From: Hymenobacter lapidiphilus
GTDB taxonomy: Bacteria; Bacteroidota; Bacteroidia; Cytophagales; Hymenobacteraceae
Length of the DNA: 64,000 nt
NCBI RefSeq assembly: GCF_013377885.1
Contig: NZ_JABKAU010000019.1
Coordinates: 23,013 to 87,012 of the forward strand
Direction: 5' to 3'
Shown: in pieces, positions 17,498 through 25,949 of the stretch
How the letters are laid out: the number at the start of each line of letters is the position of its first letter
Numbering within the stretch: position 1 is the stretch's first letter
Translations under genes and position numbers: made by a program
The notes under the pieces: model-generated
The model's input: the letters and a program-made list of their open reading frames with translations, nothing else
Databases searched by the model: none
Told to the model about the DNA's origin: nothing

Positions 17498-18328
17498 CTA
17501 CCGCAAATCCTGAATGGCCACGGCGTCCATGTCGGTGTACTCGCGGTTTTCGCCGGCCATGCCCCAGATAAAGGCGTAGCTACCGGTGCCGCAGCCAGTA
17601 TGGATGGACCAGGGCGGCGAGAGGATGGCCTGCTCGTTGCTCACCCACAGCGACCGGGTTTCCTGAGGTTCGCCCATCAGGTGCAGCACCCGCTGACCCT
17701 GGGCCAGGTTGAAGTACAGGTACGCTTCCATGCGCCGGTCGTGCACGTGAGCCGGCATCGTGTTCCAGACGTTGCCCGGCTTGAGCTGGGTGAGGCCCAT
17801 GACGAGCTGGCAGCTTTGAATGCCCTCGGCGTAGATGTATTTGTTGATGGTCCGTTGATTGGCGGCTTCCAGCGTGCCCATCTCCACCGGTGTAGCCTCG
17901 GCGCGGGTGAGGCGCGTGGTGGGGTGCGCGTGGTGGGCCGGAGCTGACAACAAGTAGTACTTGGCCGGCTGGCTGGTATCATGGCTTCCGAACTCCACCC
18001 GCTGGCTGCCCATGCCCACGTACAGGCAATCTTGGTAGTCGAGCTCGTAGGCTTTACCATCGACGAGTACCTGGCCCGGCCCGCCGATGTTGAGGATGCC
18101 CAGTTCCCGGCGTTCCAAGAAGTAATCGGACTTGAGGTTGGGCGGGCACGGCAGCGCCAGCGGGCTGGCGCCAGGCTGGGCCCCGCCTACTAGCATGCGG
18201 TCGTAGTGCGTGTAAGTCAGCCGGATATCGTCGGCTACGAACAGGCTTTCAATCAGAAAATTCTCGCGTAGCTCGGCGGTGGACATGCCCGCCGTTTCAC
18301 GGGGGCTGATGGCATAGCGTTGGGTCAT
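17498..18328 (-). CDS. kduI: 5-dehydro-4-deoxy-D-glucuronate isomerase
   Basis: A 276-residue cupin-like zinc isomerase (278 in E. coli) that turns 4-deoxy-L-threo-5-hexosulose uronate, released from unsaturated uronates, into 3-deoxy-D-glycero-2,5-hexodiulosonate. The metal ligands are visible in 'MPAHVHDRRMEAYLYF' (His, His, Glu) and 'WSIHTGCGTGSYAF' (His). It closes the minus-strand run of the uronate locus, matching GH88 and lyase enzymes that make such unsaturated sugars. A dedicated kduD for the next step is not seen nearby. Confidence 0.93.
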   Translation of the reverse strand: MTQRYAISPRETAGMSTAELRENFLIESLFVADDIRLTYTHYDRMLVGGAQPGASPLALPCPPNLKSDYFLERRELGILNIGGPGQVLVDGKAYELDYQDCLYVGMGSQRVEFGSHDTSQPAKYYLLSAPAHHAHPTTRLTRAEATPVEMGTLEAANQRTINKYIYAEGIQSCQLVMGLTQLKPGNVWNTMPAHVHDRRMEAYLYFNLAQGQRVLHLMGEPQETRSLWVSNEQAILSPPWSIHTGCGTGSYAFIWGMAGENREYTDMDAVAIQDLR

Positions 18329-18438
18329 TACTGGTGGGTTTTGATGGGTATTTCCTAGCTGCTTACTTTCCGGCTTCCGGTACTCTGCTTCTTTTTATTA
18401 AACTAAAAACTAGAAACAAACGACTTGAAATCAATAGG

Positions 18439-19683
18439 CTATTTCACCTGCACTTCCAGCGGGGAAGCTAGGCGCTGGGCGAAGTCGCGCAGGTAATCAT
18501 CCCAGGTGGTAGCGGTGGCGAACTGGCCGCTTTTGGTCCAGCCGAAGCCGGCGTAGTACACCAGCCGGCCGTCGGTGGGCGTGGCCATCACCAGCAGGTG
18601 GCTTTGGTCCTTGGTTTTACTACGGCGGTCCTGCCAACCCTGAATGGCCTGGGGGGCCAGTACTACGCCGGTGCCCAGCTGCGCGTCGTCCATGGGCTCC
18701 CAGTAACGAAACCACCCCTGCCTGGGCTCGGCTTTAATTTCGCCGCGTACCCCCTTGGGCTCGGCGTGCAGGGTGGTACCGATGGCCAAGTTGGGCAACG
18801 GCTTATCGGCGCTGATCTGCTCCTCGAAGCGCGTGAGGTTACTGCCCAAGTCGAGACTGATGATTTTCTTTTCCTGCACCGTACGGCCGTTGGCCGACCA
18901 GGGCGCGTAGCTCAGCTCAAATAAGGTACGGATGGGCCCAATAGCCAGCCGCCGGTAGCTGACAAAGTTGCGCGAAACATACAGCGAATCATTGTCCCAG
19001 ACGCCCGTACCCGCAAAGCCCCGGCTGTCGCCCACGTGGTAAGGGTCGTAGCCCTCGCCCCGGTCTACGTGGTAGTAGCGGTGGTCGGCGGGGTAGTTGC
19101 CGTACCATTTATCAATTACGGGGTACGAGACGCGCTTAAGCCAGCAGTCCATGCCGCTGGTAAGGGTGCCACCTTTTTCCTGGGCTACTACCATGCGCTC
19201 AGCTTCGGGGCCATAGGTGCGGAAGGCCACCCGGTCGTTTTCCCAGGCATAGTCGTCGGTGCGCTCGGGCGCAAAGCGCGAGTACGTCGTCAGCTCGCTT
19301 TGGGGCTGGCGGGCGGCCCCATCGGACTGGCCGAGTACCCCAAAGGTGCGGGTGCCACCGGCCGCGCTAGCCACCTGAAACAGCAGTTCATCTACGGTGC
19401 CATTGCCGTCCGTGTCCACCGTTTGGCTTACTATAAACTTTCCCGTCTGCTCATCGCGCACCAGCAGGTTTTCGGCTCCGAACTCCGTCAGTAGCGCCTG
19501 CAAGTGGGTGGCCGGAATGCTCACCGTTTCGGCCGGCCGGGCCTGGGCCAGGCGGTTGCGCACGGTCACCGTAAGCGAGCCGGCACCCCCAGCGGCAGTC
19601 GGCTTGGTGCTCGCGCACGAAGCCAGGGCACCGGCACCCAGCAGCGGTAGGGTTAAGGCGAGAAGAGAATGGGAAATACGCAT
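18439..19683 (-). CDS. DUF4861 lipoprotein
   Basis: A 414-residue exported protein with a lipobox-like 'LLGAGALASC' near residue 20. A first beta domain contains 'SLTVTVRNRLAQARPAETVS', typical of the DUF4861 family, and the rest has many aromatic strands ('YHVDRGEGYDPYHVGDSRGF'). DUF4861 genes travel with GH88 and uronate genes in Bacteroidota loci; a role as a periplasmic carbohydrate-active enzyme or binding protein is likely but unproven. It lies between the transporter and kduI on the same strand. Confidence 0.8.
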   Translation of the reverse strand: MRISHSLLALTLPLLGAGALASCASTKPTAAGGAGSLTVTVRNRLAQARPAETVSIPATHLQALLTEFGAENLLVRDEQTGKFIVSQTVDTDGNGTVDELLFQVASAAGGTRTFGVLGQSDGAARQPQSELTTYSRFAPERTDDYAWENDRVAFRTYGPEAERMVVAQEKGGTLTSGMDCWLKRVSYPVIDKWYGNYPADHRYYHVDRGEGYDPYHVGDSRGFAGTGVWDNDSLYVSRNFVSYRRLAIGPIRTLFELSYAPWSANGRTVQEKKIISLDLGSNLTRFEEQISADKPLPNLAIGTTLHAEPKGVRGEIKAEPRQGWFRYWEPMDDAQLGTGVVLAPQAIQGWQDRRSKTKDQSHLLVMATPTDGRLVYYAGFGWTKSGQFATATTWDDYLRDFAQRLASPLEVQVK

Positions 19684-19715
19684 TGCGCTGGGGTCTGAAA
19701 GGATATTGGGTCAGG

Positions 19716-21032
19716 TTAAGCCCGTCCAGTCAACTCCTGTTCGGTTACGGGCCTGAGTTTGGGTGAAATGAAGTGCATCACCGTCCAAGCCACCAAATAG
19801 GCCGAGCCGCAAATCAGGAAAATAATGTTGTAGCCGGCGTTGATGTTGCCGCTGTTCTTGGCCGAATCGAGCAGATAGCCGATAAGCAGCGGAAACAGGA
19901 TGCCGCCAATGGAGCCGGCCATGCTACCCAGGCCGATAACCGAGCTGAGCGTGCGCTTAGGAAACATGTCGGAAGCCACCGTGAAAATATTGGCGCTCCA
20001 GGCCTGGTGGGCGGCAGCAGCCAGGCTGATGAGGGCCACGGCCGGCCAGATGCCGGTGGCGTAGCGAGCGGCCATAATTGGTACCACAGCCAAGGCGAAC
20101 AGCAGCATGGCCGTTTTGCGGGCCTTATCCACCGGCCAGCCCTTCTTAATCAGCCACGACGACAAGTACCCACCCCCGATGCTACCCACAGTCGTCATCG
20201 AATACACCACCACCAGCGGCAGACTGGGCTTTTTCAGGTCGAGGTCGAACGTAGTGGCAAAGTATGAGGGCAGCCAAAACAGGAAAAACCACCAGATGGG
20301 GTCGGTGAGCAGCTTGCCCAGCAGAAATACCCAGGTCTGACGCAAACTCAGCAGCCGACCCCAGCCCACGCCCGCGCCCTGCCCGGTGGCCGTCAAAGCA
20401 TCTGCCTCGTCGTCGTCGGAGTTGATGTAGGCCAGCTCTTCGGCCGAAAGCTTGGCTTGGCGGGCAGGCACTTCGTAGCCATACCACCAGAATATCAGCC
20501 AGATAAAACCAATGGCCCCAGTGAGGATAAAGGCCATTTCCCAGTTGTACACGCCCAAAATCCAGGGCACGAGCACGGGGGCCACTACGGCCCCAATGTT
20601 GGCCCCGGAGTTGAAAATGCCGGTGGCTAGGGCCCGCTCCTTCTTTGGAAACCACTCGGCCACCGTTTTCACGGCCGCCGGAAAGTTGCCAGCCTCGCCC
20701 AGGCCCAATGCGGCCCGCGCTACTCCAAAACCGATAGTACTGGTGGCAAAGGCATGGGCAATGGCGGCCCCGCTCCAGGCAATGATAGAAAATGCGTAGC
20801 CTTTTTTGGTGCCGATGCGGTCAATCAACCGGCCAAATAGCAGCAAACCCAGCGCATAAGCCGCCGAAAACGCCATCACGATGTAGCTATAGTCGGTTTC
20901 GGTCCAGCTGAACTGCTCCTCGAGCGTGGGCTTGAGCAGGCCGATAACCTGGCGGTCGAGGTAGTTGATGCTGGTGGCAAAGAACAACAGGGCCACCACG
21001 GTCCAGCGGTAATTTCCGACAGGTTTCTGCAT
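19716..21032 (-). CDS. MFS hexuronate transporter (ExuT-like)
   Basis: A 438-residue, 12-helix transporter of the anion:cation symporter branch of MFS. I chose the ATG at 21032 ('MQKPVGNYRWTVVALLFFAT'); the frame stays open well upstream but overlaps the aldolase gene. 'INYLDRQVIGLLKPTLEEQF' and 'GRLIDRIGTKKGYAFSIIAW' are the helix-1 and loop 2-3 signatures of hexuronate/galactonate carriers. It probably moves glucuronate (or unsaturated monomers) across the inner membrane with protons. The aldolase gene ends five bases before it, so the two are coupled. Confidence 0.88.
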   Translation of the reverse strand: MQKPVGNYRWTVVALLFFATSINYLDRQVIGLLKPTLEEQFSWTETDYSYIVMAFSAAYALGLLLFGRLIDRIGTKKGYAFSIIAWSGAAIAHAFATSTIGFGVARAALGLGEAGNFPAAVKTVAEWFPKKERALATGIFNSGANIGAVVAPVLVPWILGVYNWEMAFILTGAIGFIWLIFWWYGYEVPARQAKLSAEELAYINSDDDEADALTATGQGAGVGWGRLLSLRQTWVFLLGKLLTDPIWWFFLFWLPSYFATTFDLDLKKPSLPLVVVYSMTTVGSIGGGYLSSWLIKKGWPVDKARKTAMLLFALAVVPIMAARYATGIWPAVALISLAAAAHQAWSANIFTVASDMFPKRTLSSVIGLGSMAGSIGGILFPLLIGYLLDSAKNSGNINAGYNIIFLICGSAYLVAWTVMHFISPKLRPVTEQELTGRA

Positions 21033-21037
21033 GGCCG

Positions 21038-21712
21038 TTAGCGTTTTAAAGAGTGAATGAAGGAAATCAGTCCGGCCACGCGGGCCGTGAGGGCGGCCGG
21101 GTCGGCGCTGTTTTTGAACAGTTGGGAGCCAATGCCCACGCAACTCACCCCGCCAGCAAACCAGGCCGTCAGGCTTTCCAGAGTCGGTTCTACGCCGCCC
21201 GTAACCATAATTTTCATCTGGGGCATGGGCCCGTGGATGGCCTTCACATAGTCGGGCCCCACGAGGTTGCCAGGGAAAATCTTGACCAGCTCTGCCCCCA
21301 ACTGAATGGCCTGGAAAATCTCGTTGGGCGTGAGCACGCCCGGCACCCAGGCCACGTCGTGGTGCTGGCATGTGGCGGCCACGTCGGCCGTCGTAACCGG
21401 CTGCACCACAAAATCGGACCCGGCCGCAATGAAGGCCTCGGCCGTTTTGGCGTCGTATACCGTGCCAATACCTAGCAGCAGTTCGGGGCATTCGTGCCGC
21501 GCAAATTCGCGCAGCTGACGGAACACGGGCAAGGCATTGTCGCCGCGGTTGGTGAATTCGAATACCCGCACTCCACCCGCGTAACAGGCCTGTACTATCT
21601 GTTTGGCATGCTCGATGTCGGCGTGGTAGAACACCGGCACCAGGGGTGCCTGTAGCATCCGGGCCAGAGCCTCGGGGGCGGCTACGGACGGGAGATTTTT
21701 GGGAGGAGACAT
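21038..21712 (-). CDS. eda: KDPG/KHG aldolase
   Basis: A 224-residue class I aldolase that splits 2-keto-3-deoxy-6-phosphogluconate into pyruvate and glyceraldehyde-3-phosphate, the last step of the uronate route. The Schiff-base lysine is in 'LGAELVKIFPGNLVG', and the phosphate-binding end is 'IMVTGGVEPTLESL'. The E-x-T-x-R region near residue 50 reads 'VFEFTNRGDNA'. It is slightly longer than E. coli Eda (213). It sits between kdgK (upstream, separated by a repeat) and the transporter gene. Confidence 0.92.
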   Translation of the reverse strand: MSPPKNLPSVAAPEALARMLQAPLVPVFYHADIEHAKQIVQACYAGGVRVFEFTNRGDNALPVFRQLREFARHECPELLLGIGTVYDAKTAEAFIAAGSDFVVQPVTTADVAATCQHHDVAWVPGVLTPNEIFQAIQLGAELVKIFPGNLVGPDYVKAIHGPMPQMKIMVTGGVEPTLESLTAWFAGGVSCVGIGSQLFKNSADPAALTARVAGLISFIHSLKR

Positions 21713-21718
21713 TGCTTT

Positions 21719-21862
21719 TTAAGCTATTAGCTGGCAGCTGTTAGCTGTTAGCTTCGTTCTGAGAATTTGTTTGGTAGTTGCCCTATGGGCCCTCTGCACT
21801 TCGGGCTTCATCTTGAAAAAAGCTATTAGCTAATAGCGGTCAGCTACTAGCTTAGAAAAGCT
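21719..21862. repeat. REP-like AGCT repeat between kdgK and aldolase genes
   Basis: Copies of AGCTATTAGCT, AGCTGTTAGCT and related units at 21721-21753 are mirrored by reverse-complement copies at 21825-21860, with a 70-base spacer, so the transcript can fold into a long hairpin. It belongs to the same family as 9070-9173 and, like that copy, lies between two genes of one operon. Confidence 0.7.
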
Positions 21863-22904
21863 ATCGGAGCAGCCGGCCGCTGACGTTGCCGGCCAGAATG
21901 TGCTCAACTTCGGCCGGCGTTATTAGGTTGATGTCGCCGGGAATGGTATGCTTGAGGGCCGAGGCGGCGGTAGCAAAGGCCAGTGCATCGGCGGCCGAGT
22001 GGTTTTGGAGGCACCCGTAGAGGAAGCCGGCCAGAAAGGCGTCGCCACCCCCAATGCGGTCCACAACCGGCGTCAGGTCGTAGTAAGGAGTTTGCAGGTA
22101 GCCTTGCTCAGCGTCGAAGAGCATGCCCTTAATGCGCTCATGCGAGGCACTTTGAGTTTTGCGCTTGGTAGCCAGCACCTGCTTGAGTTGCGGGAAGCGT
22201 TGCAGCAGCTGGGCGGCCACCGAGGCAAAGCCGTTGCCGGTGCCGGCTTCGGGCTCAATGCCGAACAGGTCGACCGCGTCGCCCTCCGAGCACACGATGA
22301 TGTCGCAGCCGGCTACCAATTCGGGCATTATGTCCTGGGCTTTGGCGCCGTACTGCCACAGGTTGCGGCGGTAGTTCACATCGGCCGATACGGTGAGGCC
22401 CTGGGCGCGGGCGGCAGCAATGGCCTCGCGGGTAGCCTGGGCCGCGCCGGCCGAAATGGCGGGCGTAATGCCGGTCCAGTGCAGCCATTGGGCGTCATGC
22501 AGAATTTCATTCCAGGCAAACCACTCGGGCTGCAGGCTGGCAAAGGCCGAGTGGGCGCGGTCGTACACCACCTGGCTGGCGCGCAACGAGGCCCCGGTTT
22601 CGAGGTAATACAAACCCAGCCGCTCGCCCCGGAACACGGTGCCGGCCAAACCCACGCCGTATTGCCGGAAGTGGCGGGCGGCGGCGTGGCCCAGCGGGTT
22701 GTCGGGGAAACAGGTAACGTGGGTGGCGGGCAGCCCCAGGCCGGCCAAGCCGGCGGCCACATTGGCCTCGCCCCCACCGTACGTGGCCTCCAGGCTGGTG
22801 GCCTGACTCAAACGCTGATGGCCGGGCGGCGAGAGGCGCAGCATGATTTCGCCAAAAGTAACCACGCCCCCGGCGCGGCCTGAAACAGGTGTGGCGCTAG
22901 ACAT
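21861..22904 (-). CDS. kdgK: 2-keto-3-deoxygluconate kinase
   Basis: A 347-residue PfkB-family kinase that phosphorylates KDG to KDPG. The ATG at 22904 was chosen because it gives 'MSSATPVSGRAGGVVTFGEI'; upstream sequence belongs to uxaC. The first PfkB signature region 'YGGGEANVAAGLAGLG' lies near residue 45, and the second, with the catalytic Asp, is 'RIGGGDAFLAGFLYG' near residue 285. The start overlaps the end of uxaC by eight bases, so translation is coupled. Confidence 0.93.
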   Translation of the reverse strand: MSSATPVSGRAGGVVTFGEIMLRLSPPGHQRLSQATSLEATYGGGEANVAAGLAGLGLPATHVTCFPDNPLGHAAARHFRQYGVGLAGTVFRGERLGLYYLETGASLRASQVVYDRAHSAFASLQPEWFAWNEILHDAQWLHWTGITPAISAGAAQATREAIAAARAQGLTVSADVNYRRNLWQYGAKAQDIMPELVAGCDIIVCSEGDAVDLFGIEPEAGTGNGFASVAAQLLQRFPQLKQVLATKRKTQSASHERIKGMLFDAEQGYLQTPYYDLTPVVDRIGGGDAFLAGFLYGCLQNHSAADALAFATAASALKHTIPGDINLITPAEVEHILAGNVSGRLLR

Positions 22905-24357
22905 GGGCAGTGGGTGCAGATGAAACAGGAGTCGCTGCCATTGGGGCCTTATCGAAGCCAAAATACTGGCGGGCGTTGTGGTAGCACACGTTCTGCACGA
23001 GCTGGCCCAGGGCAGGTAGGTCGTCGGGTAGCTCGCCCCGGCGCACATCTTCGCCCAGCAGGTTGCACAGAATGCGGCGGAAATACTCGTGGCGCGGAAA
23101 CGAAAGGAAGCTCCGCGAATCGGTGAGCATGCCCACGAACCGGCTCAGCAAACCCTGGCTGGAGAGGCTGTTGAGTTGCCGCTCGATGCCGTCCTTCTGG
23201 TCGAGAAACCACCAGCCCGAACCAAACTGGATTTTACCTGGCACCGAACCGTCCTGGAAGTTGCCGGCCATGGTGGCCAGCAGGTCGTTGTCGGCGGGGT
23301 TGAGGTTGTAGAGAATGGTTTTGGCCAACTGGTTGGGCGCGTCGAGGCGGTCGAGGTAGCGAGCCAGGGCCAGGCCCTGTTGGTGGTCGCCAATCGAGTC
23401 GGCCCCGGCATCGGGACCCACGCGGCGTAGCAGCCGAGTACTGGTGTTGCGCAACGCGCCCACGTGAAACTGCTGAGTCCAACCCTTTTCCCAGTTCAGG
23501 CGACCCAAAAACACCAGCAAGCCCGACTTAAACTGCCCGGATTCGGCGGGACTAAGCGCCGCGCCGCCGCGCACTTTGGCGAAGGCTGCCGCCACCTGTG
23601 CAGGCGTATAATCGTCGGCGTACAAGTGGCTCAGGCCGTGGTCGGAGAGCCGGCCGCCCAGGCTGGCAAAGTAGTCGTGACGCTGGCGCAGGGCCGTTTT
23701 CAAGTCCTCATACGTGTGGATATCGAGGCCGGCGGCCGCGCCCAGCCGATGCAGGTAGGCATTGTAGGCGGCGGGGTCTTCCACGGCCAGGGCCTTGTCG
23801 GGCCGGAAAGTGGGAAGCATCCGCGGGCCATCGGTATTGGTGGCAGCCAGGGCGCGGTGGTACTCCAGGGTATCGGCCGGGTCGTCAGTGGTGCACACCA
23901 CTTCCACGTGCATCTTGCGCAGCAGGCTCTGGGTTGAGAATTCGGAGGTTTGGAGTTGCGCGTTGCAGGCGTCCCAGATACGGCGGGCACTGATTGGGTT
24001 CAGCAGCTCGGTGATGCCGAAGTAGCGTTGCAGCTCCAGGTGGGTCCAATGGTAGAGTGGGTTGCGCAGGGTGTAGGGCACAGTTGCGGCCCAGTGCTCA
24101 AACTTCTCCCAGTCCGTGGCGTCGCCCGTAATGAAGCGCTCATCCACCCCGTTGGCCCGCATGGCCCGCCACTTGTAATGGTCGCCGGCCAGCCAGATTT
24201 GGGTCAGGTTCTCGAACTGCCGGTTCTGAGCTAACTCGTTAGGCGGCAGATGGCAGTGATAGTCGATAATGGGCATGGCCGCCGCGTACTCATGGTACAG
24301 CCGCCGGGCCGGCTCAGAGTGCAGCAGAAAATCAGGGCCAAGGAAAGGCATATTCAT
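22897..24357 (-). CDS. uxaC: Glucuronate isomerase
   Basis: A 486-residue TIM-barrel enzyme of the amidohydrolase-like superfamily that converts D-glucuronate to D-fructuronate (or galacturonate to tagaturonate). The family's N-terminal metal motif is 'IIDYHCHLPPNELAQNRQF', and 'QFGSGWWFLDQKDGIERQ' plus 'FVGMLTDSRSFLSFPRHEYF' near the C-terminus are classic UxaC blocks. It heads the catabolic run uxaC-kdgK-eda-transporter. It is preceded by a hairpin repeat element at 24418-24543. Confidence 0.95.
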   Translation of the reverse strand: MNMPFLGPDFLLHSEPARRLYHEYAAAMPIIDYHCHLPPNELAQNRQFENLTQIWLAGDHYKWRAMRANGVDERFITGDATDWEKFEHWAATVPYTLRNPLYHWTHLELQRYFGITELLNPISARRIWDACNAQLQTSEFSTQSLLRKMHVEVVCTTDDPADTLEYHRALAATNTDGPRMLPTFRPDKALAVEDPAAYNAYLHRLGAAAGLDIHTYEDLKTALRQRHDYFASLGGRLSDHGLSHLYADDYTPAQVAAAFAKVRGGAALSPAESGQFKSGLLVFLGRLNWEKGWTQQFHVGALRNTSTRLLRRVGPDAGADSIGDHQQGLALARYLDRLDAPNQLAKTILYNLNPADNDLLATMAGNFQDGSVPGKIQFGSGWWFLDQKDGIERQLNSLSSQGLLSRFVGMLTDSRSFLSFPRHEYFRRILCNLLGEDVRRGELPDDLPALGQLVQNVCYHNARQYFGFDKAPMAATPVSSAPTAHV

Positions 24358-24417
24358 TTAGTGCTAAGAGCTTCGTTGTTGGTGCTTAGGCGGGCGGTGG
24401 TCAGTGGGCTTGGGGGG

Positions 24418-24543
24418 ACGTTGTCATGCTGAGCGAAGCCGGAGGCGTAGTCGAAGCATCTCTACCGCTTCGTTGTAGTAGTAATCCAACGAAGCGGTAG
24501 ACATACTTCGGCTTTGCGGACACCAGATGAAGCATGACGTTCT
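24418..24543. mobile_element. Palindromic MITE-like element
   Basis: Outer arms GTCATGCT / AGCATGAC and a perfect 14-bp inner stem (24462-24475, CTACCGCTTCGTTG, with 24487-24500) separated by 11 bases form one large imperfect hairpin of about 125 bases. It has no coding capacity. Elements with the TGTCATGCTGAGC...GAAGCATCTCTACCGCTTCG wording are, as I recall, scattered in Hymenobacter genomes. It sits between GH88 and uxaC. Confidence 0.65.
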
Positions 24544-24555
24544 CTCTTCACCATT

Positions 24556-25827
24556 TTACTTCCCTCTCATTCCACCGTTCACAACTGGCCCGCCATCCAC
24601 TACTGCGCGGCCGGCGGCCAGATGACGCTGGCGCAGCAAGGCCTCCATAAAGTAATAGTCAGCGTAGTTCAGCGGCACGTCCACCTCACTGTTCGAGGGT
24701 TTCGAGCCAGTGCTGTGCAGCAGCAGAAAGCCGCGGTTCGTACCGGCCGAAGCAGTGTAGTCTTGAGCGAGGCTGACCAGGGTTTTATCGGCCTGGGCGC
24801 GGTAAATAGCAGCTTGCGGGCTGTAGGTGCTCAACTCGTACAGAGCTGAGGCAATAAGGGCTCCGGCCGAGGCGTCGCGGGGCTCATTGGGGATATTGGG
24901 GGCGTTGAAATCCCAGTACGGCACCCCGTCGGCGGGCAGGTTGGGATGGCCCAATAGGTAGGCCGCTACACGCTCGGCCTGGGCCAAATAGGTTGGATCA
25001 CGGGTTTCGCGGTACATCAGCGTGTAGCCGTACAGCGCCCAGGCCTGCCCGCGCGCCCACGCCGACTCGGGCGCGGCGCCCTGGTGCGTGGTGCGCGTCA
25101 CCACGGCCCCAGTGCCGGGGTTGTAATCGACTACGTGATAAGTGCTGAAATCAGGGCGGAAGTGGTTTTTGAGCGTTGTGTTAGCGTGCTGAACAGCAAT
25201 TTTGTAGAATGAGGAGTCGCCCGAAAGGCGGGTAGCGGAGAATAGCAGCTCCAGGTTGAGCATGTTGTCGATAATCACCGGGAAGCCCCACACATCCTGA
25301 TGGTGGTCCCAGGAGCGGATGGCCCCCACGGCCGGGTTGAAACGGGTGCTGAGCGTACGGGCCGAGGTCAGGATAACCTCTTTGTAAGCGGCATCCTGGG
25401 TGTAACGGTAGCCAGTGCCGAAGCTACAGTACACCTTGAAGCCCATATCGTGGGTGGTGCCGTTGGTCTTTTCGGGCTCAATAAAAGCCATGTACTGCCG
25501 GGCGGGCGTCTGCCATTTGTCATGCCCGGTGGCCTCGGCTAGCAGCCACAAGTAGCCGGGCCAGAAGCCGCTGGTCCAGTCGCGCGAGGCTACCAACACC
25601 AGATTACCCTGGGCATCCACGGTTCGCGGCGACACCAGCGGCGGCTTACCGGCCGGCGCGGGGTTGCTGGCCTGTGCGGCCGGCACCTCACGCAATAGCA
25701 ACGCCGCCTGCGTTTCGGCCAAGTCCAGCGTGCCCCGCATGGCCGAAGAGGCGGCGGGTTTGCTGGTTTGGCAGCCCGCCAGCAGGGTCAAACCAATAAC
25801 CGGACAAAGGAAAAAACGAAGATTCAT
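24556..25827 (-). CDS. GH88 unsaturated glucuronyl hydrolase, lipoprotein
   Basis: A 423-residue (alpha/alpha)6-barrel enzyme that removes the delta-4,5-unsaturated uronic acid left at the non-reducing end by lyases. The start at 25827 gives a lipid signal ending 'GLTLLAGC'. Conserved blocks are 'SRDWTSGFWPGYLWLLAEAT', 'THDMGFKVYCSFG' (with a likely catalytic Asp), 'WGFPVIIDNMLNLELL', 'ESAWARGQAWALYGYT' and 'PYWDFNAP'. As a lipoprotein it probably acts in the periplasm. Its product feeds the KduI branch. It lies just downstream of an alginate-lyase-type gene. Confidence 0.92.
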   Translation of the reverse strand: MNLRFFLCPVIGLTLLAGCQTSKPAASSAMRGTLDLAETQAALLLREVPAAQASNPAPAGKPPLVSPRTVDAQGNLVLVASRDWTSGFWPGYLWLLAEATGHDKWQTPARQYMAFIEPEKTNGTTHDMGFKVYCSFGTGYRYTQDAAYKEVILTSARTLSTRFNPAVGAIRSWDHHQDVWGFPVIIDNMLNLELLFSATRLSGDSSFYKIAVQHANTTLKNHFRPDFSTYHVVDYNPGTGAVVTRTTHQGAAPESAWARGQAWALYGYTLMYRETRDPTYLAQAERVAAYLLGHPNLPADGVPYWDFNAPNIPNEPRDASAGALIASALYELSTYSPQAAIYRAQADKTLVSLAQDYTASAGTNRGFLLLHSTGSKPSNSEVDVPLNYADYYFMEALLRQRHLAAGRAVVDGGPVVNGGMRGK

Positions 25828-25949
25828 GCGCATTGCAGATGCTGTTTTCAAACTGATAGGAGCCAACCAACAAATAGGTTGCTTTACGCTTCAGAGGATG
25901 GTTTAGAGCTGAGATTCTAATTTCTCAGCATCCATTCCTCACTGCTAAT

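Noticed and set aside
21033..21491. N-terminal extension of the hexuronate transporter
   Set aside because: It overlaps the aldolase gene on the same strand and reads as Arg-rich nonsense; the ATG at 21032 gives a normal first helix.
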